Of a stretch of DNA of 39,349 bases, positions 24,454-32,213 are shown piece by piece. The stretch covers positions 1 to 39,349 of the forward strand of contig CAAGHL010000002.1 in the NCBI GenBank assembly GCA_900769665.1, read 5' to 3'. The position numbers and the translations under genes are program-made. Position 1 is the stretch's first letter. Each line of letters opens with the position of its first letter. Under the pieces are notes generated by a model. That model ran no database searches and was not told the DNA's origin. It worked only from the letters and a program-made list of their open reading frames with translations. This stretch comes from Clostridia bacterium (GTDB taxonomy: Bacteria; Bacillota; Clostridia; Christensenellales; CAG-314).

Positions 24454-26324
24454 TATTCCTCGCTTTCCGGCATTTGCCTTGCAAGTTTTTGTTTCTTTCT
24501 TTTGCGTATACTTACCGCAATCGTCGCAACCGCCGCCACAACGGCAACGCCTGCGCAAATAGAAATGACAAGCGCCGTTTGAAGGTTGTCCACCTGCGTT
24601 TTTGCCTTGACAAGCCCTTCCACGTCGGACTGTTCAAACAAGCTTCGGTCGTATTCCGACAGCGCAATGTAGCGTGCGTACAGCTCGTCCACCGTCTTTT
24701 TGTCGGCAAGCGATACTTGGTCAAAGGGGTACAGTTCCGCCTTAATAAGGCGTTTAATGTCATCTATTTCCTGCAAAAGTGCGTCAATTTCATTTTTGGC
24801 TTTTTCCAAGCGCGCATAGTATTTGTTTTTGTCGTCGAAGTCAAACGAGTTGCGTATCTTGGCATACAGCGTAAGTACTTGCGCTCTGTTTGCAGTAGTA
24901 AGCCGTTCGGGCAAGTTGTCCGTTGCCGCCTTGTCAACCTCGGTAAACTCGTACATCGGCGTTGTGTTGCCGTCGCCGCCGCTGTTGTAGTCGGCAGGTT
25001 CTTCCAAATATGCAATGCCGCGGAAAGCAAGCAGTTCCGACAGTCGTTCGTAGTTGCACACGTAGCTTCGTTCCGTCGGTTCAATGGCAAGGTAGTCGTC
25101 ATACACCGCCTGTATTTCCGTAGCCGTCGACGTGTATGTCAGTGCGGCTATTTTTGCGGAAACGTCGGCGATTTGCGCCTTCAACTCGTCGCTTTGCTCG
25201 GGGCGGAAGTCGTACAAACGCCGTTTGCCTTCGAGCAGTCGCACAAGTGCCGCCATGCCGTACAAGGCTTGCTCGCTTGCCATGGTGTTGGATTGGTCGG
25301 GTAGCGACGTCGGGTTGTCCTCGTCGTAAACCGTGCTGTGCAAAAAGCCGCCGTCGGCGTTGCGATACTTTACAATGCCGTCGTAGACCGTTTTGCCGCC
25401 GTCGGCGACAAACTCCGCCGTTTCAAAGGGGTTTTTGCCGAGCGAACACAACGCCACAAGCACTTGCACCGCACTTTCGCTGTTGGGCGTACCCCAGCTG
25501 ATGTAACCGCCGTCGGTTTGTTGCAACTTTGCAAGGGTCGTAAGCGCACGTTTTACCGCTTGGCGCACCGTCGTAGTTGTCGCCACGTCGCCACGTCGCA
25601 CGTTGTACACTTTTTCGCTGTTGTAGTAGGGGGCAAGAGCTTGCACCGCCATTGCCGTGATGTCGGTGTCGGGGGTATCCTCGGACAGTGCCCAACCGCC
25701 GCCGTCAAGCTCTCGGGAAAGTATGTTGAGTATAATGTCGTCGCGCGTGTAGTAGGCGTTGCTCGGTACTGCGTAGGACATACTGTCTAGGGCAATCAGT
25801 CCCCAAATGAAGCCGTTGATACCTTGTTTGCCGAGTATTCCGTTGCCGCTGTCGTCCACGCGGTTGTACACGCCGTCGGCAATAAGGTCTATGTCGCCAT
25901 CACTGCCGACGCACCTAGGATTGCCGCCACAAGCAAGCATTGCCAAAGATATGCGTTGCCACTCGGTTGATTTGGCTTTGTCGAGTTTTTCGGGGCGTGC
26001 GTAGCGTTTGTCGATGACGTCGTTGACCACAGCCAAGTAGCCGTCAAAGTTGTCTGCAATGCCAAGCCGCCCTAGCCCGATGGGGTACCAGTCCCCCGGG
26101 GTTGTGCCTGCTAGGGTAAGGAAGCTGTCGTTGATTAGGTATCCGTCCGCACCGCTACCGACGTCGGACTTTTTCCAATCGACAATGCCCTGCGCCACCG
26201 CTTTTATTTCGGCAACGGTGTACGATTGGGTTGCGGCGTTTGCCGTGTTACCGACCACAAGCGACATTGCACACAACAGCACTAGTTGTATCGTCACGAG
26301 AAAGGCAAGTAGCTTTGTTTTCAA
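24453..26324 (-). CDS. Membrane-anchored alpha/alpha-toroid protein (prenyltransferase/cobalamin-binding-like)
   Basis: 623 residues. Signal peptide (cleavage near ANA-A), then about 350 residues with toroid repeats of the terpenoid-cyclase/prenyltransferase/intrinsic-factor type: DGGGWALSEDTPDTDITAMA, QTDGGYISWGTPNSESAVQV and NADGGFLHSTVYDEDN followed by TMASEQALYGMAALV. A charged helical stalk of about 200 residues follows, then one membrane helix (about 585-608) and a basic tail. So the toroid faces outward on a stalk. No catalytic Asp motif of cyclases is evident, which favours binding over catalysis. The start is TTG at 26324, with GGAG seven bases before, overlapping the previous stop (TTGA). 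Confidence 0.8.
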   Translation of the reverse strand: MKTKLLAFLVTIQLVLLCAMSLVVGNTANAATQSYTVAEIKAVAQGIVDWKKSDVGSGADGYLINDSFLTLAGTTPGDWYPIGLGRLGIADNFDGYLAVVNDVIDKRYARPEKLDKAKSTEWQRISLAMLACGGNPRCVGSDGDIDLIADGVYNRVDDSGNGILGKQGINGFIWGLIALDSMSYAVPSNAYYTRDDIILNILSRELDGGGWALSEDTPDTDITAMAVQALAPYYNSEKVYNVRRGDVATTTTVRQAVKRALTTLAKLQQTDGGYISWGTPNSESAVQVLVALCSLGKNPFETAEFVADGGKTVYDGIVKYRNADGGFLHSTVYDEDNPTSLPDQSNTMASEQALYGMAALVRLLEGKRRLYDFRPEQSDELKAQIADVSAKIAALTYTSTATEIQAVYDDYLAIEPTERSYVCNYERLSELLAFRGIAYLEEPADYNSGGDGNTTPMYEFTEVDKAATDNLPERLTTANRAQVLTLYAKIRNSFDFDDKNKYYARLEKAKNEIDALLQEIDDIKRLIKAELYPFDQVSLADKKTVDELYARYIALSEYDRSLFEQSDVEGLVKAKTQVDNLQTALVISICAGVAVVAAVATIAVSIRKRKKQKLARQMPESEE

Positions 26325-28186
26325 GAGTTTTCTCCGTAATAGAATTTCGTAAGCTTAGCAACGTAGTCGTCGATGACACTTTGCTCGATGTTCCACTTGC
26401 CGATGTTAATCAGCACGTTGTTTAGTAGCTCGTCACCCTTGCCGAAGCAATCGTTGTCGGCGATTTCCGCAACAAGGGAGTGGATTTTGGCATAGTCGGG
26501 GTTGTTGTCGGCGTAGTTTTTGCCGCCGAAGCCGACAGCGTCGCTACCGCCGAGGTCCTTGCCCAAGCAAAGAGTAAACTGCACGCGCACGACGTCGCCG
26601 TCTTGCGGATAGTAGTCGGAAAAACCGTAGTTGGGAAACTCGCCGTTGACGCTGTACATCCACCCTGCGCCCGAAGCAAAGTCAAACTCACCAAGCGTGT
26701 ACTTGCCGCTGTCGGACGGAGCAATGGTATTGACAAAAACGCTGTCGCCGTTGTCGGTCATACATGCAAGTAGTTTACTGTCGATTTGGTTGCCGTCAAG
26801 CGACAAACCGCCTATTTGCGCAAGGTAAAAGCCTTTGTCGATACTGCCCGTGTTGGTATACGTCCAGCCGTTGGCGGTGATGACGTTGCAAAGCGTTTGA
26901 GCAAAGCCTTGTCCGTTGTAAATATCCACCTTTGTAGGTGCCAAAATGTAGCCGCAACTTACGGTAAACGCCTCGACGGACAACGTCACCGAGCCTATCT
27001 TGCCGTCGGGGTCGGGACCGATGTAAGTAATGACAAAATCTTCGTACGTGCTGTGCTTGCCGTACGTTGCCGTAATGCGCAATATCGTCGGTTTGCCAAG
27101 CGCACTTTGGTACCTACCCTCGGTAAAGCATATCCTGTAACTTGTCTTGACGGAGTCCTGCCACACGATGGAAATTTCGTTGCTTGTTGCCGCCACGAAG
27201 TTGTCCGCACCGTCCTCCGCGTCGAAGTCCACGGCAAAAGTTATGGCGCTGTCGTCAAGCTTTTTGCCAAGTCCGTTTTTCGCAGAAATTGCAAACGTAT
27301 ACAAATTTCCTTTACAAACAAGCCCGTTTTGCAAGGTGATTTGGTCAAAGTACGGCGGCTCGTCACTGTAGCTGATGATGTAGGTTTCGGTGTACACTTC
27401 CCTACCGTGCACTGCGCTGACGACAATTGTGTAGTCGCCTCTTTTGTCAAAAGTGTAGGCGTATTTTATCCCGTTTGGGGTAACGAGCATTTGGTTGACG
27501 TAGACTTGCACGTTGCACAACTCGTCGTCGTAGGAAGCACGTGCGCGAAACTCATATTCCGCCTCGTCGGTAGTGATGTCGGCTAACGTTGTGTTGAGCA
27601 CAAACTTGCCGCAATACACAGTGGCAGTTGTCGTGTAGGTGTAGTCGCCATTTGCCGCAACAAAGGTGAACGTGTTGTTGCCGTAAGCCAACTTGACGGA
27701 GTAGCCGCCGTCAACGTTTTTGTCCACCGCCACATCGTCGTGTAGCACCGCAAGGGAGCAAGGCTCGCCGTCGCACACCGCCGTTGCGTTGAACGTTATT
27801 ACACCGTTTACCACCAAGCTTTCGTCAATATCGGTATCCACCGTAAAGGCTTTTTGCCTATACTCGATCGTATATGTGCGGCTGACTTCGCCCGAAACTG
27901 TGCCGACAACAATGGTGTTGCTACCAAGCGTAAGGCGCGCGGTAAACGTGCCGTCGTCCAACGGGGACAACATTGCATCGTTTACCACCGCTTGTACGGC
28001 GCAAGCCTTGCCACCGACATATGCGCTTGCGCTAAACGTCAGTTGCTCGTCGTAAACAACCGCACCGTCGGTAAGCGTACAGGAGAATACTCTCTCTCCG
28101 TCAGCGCATCCCGCAACGCAAACAAGCACTGCAATGCAGGCAAAAAGTAATAAAATTTTTAATACGTATCTGTTTTTTTCTACCAT
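26321..28186 (-). CDS. Beta-sandwich lipoprotein with C-terminal DUF4430
   Basis: 621 residues. Signal peptide with lipobox VAGC, lipidated Cys at about 27. Three similar beta-sandwich repeats follow (about 30-285), each with a paired-cysteine strand and a G-NT-F/I-VVA-type strand. A fourth region leads to a DUF4430 domain (about 400-560) with GAGWMYSVNGEFPNYGFSDYY, YPQDGDVVRVQFTLCLGKDLGG, and an acidic helical C terminus. By analogy with intrinsic factor, the DUF4430 domain would close over a ligand held by the toroid partner encoded next. Translation is coupled to both neighbours by overlaps. Confidence 0.8.
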   Translation of the reverse strand: MVEKNRYVLKILLLFACIAVLVCVAGCADGERVFSCTLTDGAVVYDEQLTFSASAYVGGKACAVQAVVNDAMLSPLDDGTFTARLTLGSNTIVVGTVSGEVSRTYTIEYRQKAFTVDTDIDESLVVNGVITFNATAVCDGEPCSLAVLHDDVAVDKNVDGGYSVKLAYGNNTFTFVAANGDYTYTTTATVYCGKFVLNTTLADITTDEAEYEFRARASYDDELCNVQVYVNQMLVTPNGIKYAYTFDKRGDYTIVVSAVHGREVYTETYIISYSDEPPYFDQITLQNGLVCKGNLYTFAISAKNGLGKKLDDSAITFAVDFDAEDGADNFVAATSNEISIVWQDSVKTSYRICFTEGRYQSALGKPTILRITATYGKHSTYEDFVITYIGPDPDGKIGSVTLSVEAFTVSCGYILAPTKVDIYNGQGFAQTLCNVITANGWTYTNTGSIDKGFYLAQIGGLSLDGNQIDSKLLACMTDNGDSVFVNTIAPSDSGKYTLGEFDFASGAGWMYSVNGEFPNYGFSDYYPQDGDVVRVQFTLCLGKDLGGSDAVGFGGKNYADNNPDYAKIHSLVAEIADNDCFGKGDELLNNVLINIGKWNIEQSVIDDYVAKLTKFYYGENS

Positions 28187-30702
28187 TCGTATGTTACGTT
28201 AAACACCATGTTTGCTTCAAAGCCTTCTTCGGTTACAATAGTGATTTTCACCTTAAAGCTATCTTCATAGCACCAATTTACAAACTTGTCAACGTCAAGT
28301 TTTGCCGTGCAACTTAGTCCGTCTTCCGCAATTTCCACGGTAAAACCGTCGTACGTAAAGTATCGCGTACCCGTTGTATACTCCACCTTTGCCGAAGCAA
28401 TCTTGCAGTAGTTGTTGCCTAGTTTGCACTTTACCGTGATTTCCGTCTTTTCGCCTGCCGCAACAGACACGCTCGTCGGCGTTTCGCTTTCCGCTGTCGG
28501 AGCACTTTCAAAGTATTGTGCGTCGTAAATCTTCTCAACCGATACGGAGTCTGATTGCGTAGCAACAACCTTGATGTGGTGCTTGTCGGTAACCATGTAA
28601 TCCCACATAAGCAGTGTGTCAGGGTCGATAGTCACTGTTGCCGTCGTGTTGTCGGCGTTGTACTCTATTGTCAATCCTGCAAAAGGTTGCAAATATTGCC
28701 CGGCCGTATAGCCGCAGTCGATTTGCACCGAGATTGCGTCCTTGATGTTTTTCTTGTTGCCCTTGGCGTCGGTAGCCCACACGGTAAATGTTAGGTTTCC
28801 GTTTGCCCACACCACGCCGTTGTCGTTAAGACTTGTGCACAACGTCCACTCGTCGTCGTAAGTCACCGTGTATGTTTTCGCTTCGCTACGCTTGTCGCCA
28901 AACGTCGCCACAATCGTAACCACGTTTGCGCCTTTGGCAAGGGTTAGCGTGTAACCGTCGGCACCCTTGGTCACAGCCTCGCCGCCAAAGGTTACTTCGA
29001 CGTCGGCATTGTCGTCACCGTACGTTGCGACAACGTCAAAAGTAAGCGTTTCGTCGCACACTGTCATGTTGTCGGACAGTCCGCTAGGCGTAACGGTAAA
29101 GAACAAGTAACGCTCGCCGTAGGTAACCTTGCAACTGCCTTGCCAGCCGTTGGCTAGCGTGACTTTGCTTCCGTCTGCGGAGTAGTAGCCGTTGCCGTCG
29201 AAGCCTACGGTCAATGCCGCACTGCAACCGCCAAACGCATTGTAGCCGATGTTTTGCAATGTGCAAGCGGACAAATCGATGGTTTTGAGGTTGGTTGCGC
29301 CGCTAAACGCCGTCGGTTTGATTACCGCAAGACTGCTAGGCGCAGTGTAACTTTCAGCGGAGTTGCTTTGCGCATACTTATACAGCACGGTTTTGTCAAT
29401 GTCGTACAGCGCGCCGTTTTCCGTTGCAAGGTACAGCGACAGGTTGGAAACGACGATGTCGGCGATACCGCTACAATTGCCCAAAAACTCCGAGTTATTG
29501 AGGTATGTCATGCCGTACTTTTCTTCCAAGGCGGCACTGTCGGCGTCGCTAATGTCGAGGTTTAGCGTTTGCGGCAACTTGATTGTTTCCACATCGCAGT
29601 AAAATACGTTTTGTCTGCCAAACGCCACGATCGACGTTTCGGAGAAGTCCAGCAGGGCGACGTCAAGATACCAAAAACTCATCTGCCCGACCGTGACAAG
29701 CGAGGTAAGCCCCGACAAATCGATGTGGTCCATCGCGTGTTTGTCGTTGCTGCCCGGGGTGTAGAAATAGAATGAGTGCGCACCCATGTAACGCAATTTG
29801 CCGAGCCCTGCAAGGCTGACGGAACGAAGGTTGTCGCAGTCGCTGAAATTGGAGTCGCCGATTGCGGTAATCTCCGTACATCCGCTAAGGTCAACCGTTT
29901 CGATGTAGTCGTCGTAGTAAATCGTGCCGTTGGCAACCTCGGTAATTTGTGTAGAAGCAACGATAAGATTTTTGATGTGCAACTTGGCTGTTTTGGGCAC
30001 AAACGTACCACCTGTAACAGTTAAAGTATCGAAAGTGTCGGGTACAAGGTATGTTACGTTGCTTTCCGTCACGGCGAAGTAACCGTCGGTAACTTGTTCG
30101 CCCGTTTGGAAAAGCGCAACAAAATCGTTGCCGTCAACACTAGTACCGTAGAAAGGCACGGTGAGGTTTTGAAGTTTACAAAGAGGAGCAAGCGCACCGG
30201 CTTCGACAGAAACATAGCTGTTGCCGATGACGAGATTTTTGACGTCGGCGGCGTTTGCAAGAGCGGTAGATTTGACAACGGTCACCTTTTTGCCGAGATA
30301 AATTTCCGGCAAAACAAGCGTGTCGCCGTCAACGTGGGTATTGATACCGGACAATGCGTATGTGCCGTCGGGGTTCAGCTCCACTTCGTAGATAGCGCAC
30401 CACTTTGCTTTTACTGTAACGTCGGCTGTCACGGTAATTTCCGTAACGACTTCGCCGTCGAGCATCCAACCCTCAAACGTGTAGCCGTCCTTGGTCGGGA
30501 CGAACTTGTCAAGGCTCAGCTTTGTGCCTTCTTCCACCTGTTGTGAGGTAATGTCGTCACCCACACCGCCGTCGAGGTCAAACGTGACGGTGTACTTTGT
30601 TTTTGCGTCGTCCGTGTTGTCGGTCGGTTGGCAAGCAAACAACGCAAGCGCAACCAACGTCAGAGCAAGCACAAACAACAATGTCTTTTGCAGCTTTTTC
30701 AT
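28180..30702 (-). CDS. LRR lipoprotein with InlB B-repeat and beta-sandwich domains
   Basis: 840 residues, the first gene of the ECF operon. Lipobox LFAC, lipidated Cys at about 24. Next comes one InlB/Listeria-Bacteroides B-repeat (about 37-100: YTVTFDLDGG...GYTFEGWMLDG...VKAKW), then BspA-type leucine-rich repeats (about 110-530), then two or three beta-sandwich repeats resembling those of the downstream DUF4430 lipoprotein. LRR_5 and B-repeats are typical of surface adhesion or protein-binding modules. ATG at 30702 with AGGAG upstream. The last codons overlap the next ATG (GAATGGTAG). A ligand-capture or docking role within the system is inferred. Confidence 0.8.
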   Translation of the reverse strand: MKKLQKTLLFVLALTLVALALFACQPTDNTDDAKTKYTVTFDLDGGVGDDITSQQVEEGTKLSLDKFVPTKDGYTFEGWMLDGEVVTEITVTADVTVKAKWCAIYEVELNPDGTYALSGINTHVDGDTLVLPEIYLGKKVTVVKSTALANAADVKNLVIGNSYVSVEAGALAPLCKLQNLTVPFYGTSVDGNDFVALFQTGEQVTDGYFAVTESNVTYLVPDTFDTLTVTGGTFVPKTAKLHIKNLIVASTQITEVANGTIYYDDYIETVDLSGCTEITAIGDSNFSDCDNLRSVSLAGLGKLRYMGAHSFYFYTPGSNDKHAMDHIDLSGLTSLVTVGQMSFWYLDVALLDFSETSIVAFGRQNVFYCDVETIKLPQTLNLDISDADSAALEEKYGMTYLNNSEFLGNCSGIADIVVSNLSLYLATENGALYDIDKTVLYKYAQSNSAESYTAPSSLAVIKPTAFSGATNLKTIDLSACTLQNIGYNAFGGCSAALTVGFDGNGYYSADGSKVTLANGWQGSCKVTYGERYLFFTVTPSGLSDNMTVCDETLTFDVVATYGDDNADVEVTFGGEAVTKGADGYTLTLAKGANVVTIVATFGDKRSEAKTYTVTYDDEWTLCTSLNDNGVVWANGNLTFTVWATDAKGNKKNIKDAISVQIDCGYTAGQYLQPFAGLTIEYNADNTTATVTIDPDTLLMWDYMVTDKHHIKVVATQSDSVSVEKIYDAQYFESAPTAESETPTSVSVAAGEKTEITVKCKLGNNYCKIASAKVEYTTGTRYFTYDGFTVEIAEDGLSCTAKLDVDKFVNWCYEDSFKVKITIVTEEGFEANMVFNVTYEW

Positions 30703-30781
30703 GAATTTCTCCTTGGTGTAATGGTAAAACCTAACACCGCTAGTCTTATTACCGAATTTGTGCCTTTCAATTTATTTTAGT

Positions 30782-31103
30782 TTTCCGTTTACTTAGGGTT
30801 TCCATTGTCATCACTAATCATTTTTGCGCGTGTGACGACGGCTAATTAGGCGTTAAACGCCCATCCACGTACATCTAGTACGAGTTCGGTCGTTTGCCTT
30901 TAATTATCTCGCCCTCACGCACGCAAAAACGCTTCGCGCCTTGGAGATTGGAATTTTTCGTAGATTTTGTGTGGAAGCGAGCTGACGTGTACTTGCGGTA
31001 CACAAAGCGAACTTCCACGCGAAAGAACGGAAAAGGGCATCTCCAAGGTGGTTAGTGATGGCGAATGGAAACCCTAGGAATAATTACTACCGACAAACGG
31101 AAA
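30782..31103. repeat. Large multi-arm inverted repeat upstream of the ECF operon
   Basis: The outer stem is nearly continuous: TTTCCGTTT 30782-30790 with AAACGGAAA 31095-31103; AGGGTTTCCATT 30795-30806 with AATGGAAACCCT 31064-31075; CATCACTAATCA 30809-30820 with TGGTTAGTGATG 31049-31060. It encloses two arms: TTTTTGCG 30821-30828 with CGCAAAAA 30922-30929 (inside, CGTAC/GTACG and GGCGTT/AACGCC hairpins), and CCTTGGAGAT 30939-30948 with ATCTCCAAGG 31039-31048 (inside, TGGAAG/CTTCCA and GTGTAC/GTACAC). It could be a miniature inverted-repeat element or a large structured RNA or leader. Confidence 0.75.
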
Positions 31104-31107
31104 CATC

Positions 31108-31199
31108 TCGTTGTTGCGAACGCCGCCTTATGCGGAGCAAGCGCAACAAATAAAAAAGCGTGCATACCTACAAAGGTAGCACGTTTCTCACCACAACGA
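31108..31199. other. Second folded module next to the large inverted repeat
   Basis: TCGTTGT (31108-31114) can pair with ACAACGA (31193-31199). Alternatively TTGTTGCG (31111-31118) pairs with CGCAACAA (31142-31149). Inside are CCGC/GCGG and CGTGC...GCACG with a TACCT/AGGTA hairpin. It abuts the 30782-31103 structure, so the two may be one unit. Confidence 0.5.
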
Positions 31200-31673
31200 A
31201 ACTAAAATACGGCAGATTTCTGACTTAAGACCATGCCGCAAAAGCCGACAAATCGGCAACCGAGGCAATAATCCAATACAGCAATGGCGGTTGTTCGGGA
31301 TTCGTACCCGATATCCTAAATCTACTCAGCTATACAACTTTTCAAACCGTATCAAATTCAGTTAACTATATTTTACCCGAGAACAACCAAAATGTAAAGT
31401 TTTTGAGGGGCAATTTAACAGAGATGTATACTTTCCGCATTTCGTGGCAAAAACAAGGTCTTGCGCCAATCGACACAAAACCTTGTTGTGTTTGATATTT
31501 GCTCAATCGCCCCACTGAAAGCTTTTTAGACAGTGCTTTGCATACGTTTTCGACTGCCAACACTTGTCTTTTGCGTTTTTGAGAAAATTTGCTTGGTATA
31601 AGATTGACCCATCTTCGATTATCTATCGTCGTTTCTACGACCATATAAGTCGCAATGGCTTGTAGGCAAAACG

Positions 31674-32213
31674 CTACTTTACAAATGATTCGAGGGAGCG
31701 CATGTTGGCACGCGTGTACTCTAGTGCTTTTTCGCACGCTTTTTTGCTACCGAACGCCTTGGAACGCACCAGCGTAAAGTTTCTTTCCGTGTCTAAGCGG
31801 AAGTGCCAACCGTCCTTTGCCTTGTACACCACAAAGCACGGGTAATTATCTTTCGGCTCGCCCTCGCACACCGTTGCCAGCGCACCGCCGTTACGACAAA
31901 TGGCAATGCCTTGTTTTGCCGCATTTACGGTGTCAAACGTCAATCCCGACGTTGCAAGCACGCGATTGTCGCCGTCGCAAATGTCAAAGCGGAAGTCGCC
32001 GCCCGCACCCGAAATCAAGTAGCAACCGCTGTCGTTTTTGTCGCCACGCACCTTGTATGCGGTAGCCGCACCGTTGTACAAATCGGCAACAGCAGCTTGC
32101 CTCTTTGCAAATGCCACGCACACGGTAGCCACAGCCAACAGCACGCACAGCACGCCACAATGCACATCACCGCAAGCACAAACGCCACGGCGATAAGCAC
32201 CCAAGCAATGCAA
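31674..32213 (-). CDS. DUF1508 (YegP-like) domain protein, probably the 3' part of a frameshifted gene
   Basis: 179 residues in the longest frame. Two DUF1508-like repeats are visible: GGDFRFDICDGDNRVLATSG with AAKQGI, and DGWHFRLDTERNFTLVRSKAF with SKKACEKAL. The family is of unknown function, often small basic proteins. The N-terminal ~25 residues of this frame (Arg/Cys-rich) look non-coding, and no good start codon or ribosome binding site exists (a TTG at 32213, a GTG at 32165). A membrane helix (VLLAVATVCVAF, then KRQ) follows. I think it continues the double-cohesin protein at 32015-33988, placing DUF1508 inside the cell. Confidence 0.6.
   Translation of the reverse strand: MHCLGAYRRGVCACGDVHCGVLCVLLAVATVCVAFAKRQAAVADLYNGAATAYKVRGDKNDSGCYLISGAGGDFRFDICDGDNRVLATSGLTFDTVNAAKQGIAICRNGGALATVCEGEPKDNYPCFVVYKAKDGWHFRLDTERNFTLVRSKAFGSKKACEKALEYTRANMRSLESFVK

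Larger units (their letters stand above)
30703..31673. other. Gene-free gap between the surface-protein and ECF gene sets
   Basis: 971 bp without a credible gene. From 30782 to about 31200, and more weakly to about 31330, nearly every base can be placed in nested hairpins (see separate entries). A weak minus-strand promoter candidate (TTGAAA near 30770) could start the ECF operon. No cobalamin riboswitch consensus is seen on the minus strand. An open frame at 31366-31737 lacks a ribosome binding site and overlaps the DUF1508 gene; I do not accept it. Confidence 0.5.

Noticed and set aside
30703..31350. Cobalamin riboswitch before the ECF operon
   Set aside because: No B12-box-like consensus on the minus strand; the structure present is a nested inverted repeat.
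31366..31737. Small minus-strand protein
   Set aside because: No ribosome binding site, overlaps the DUF1508 coding end, and contains no recognisable domain.
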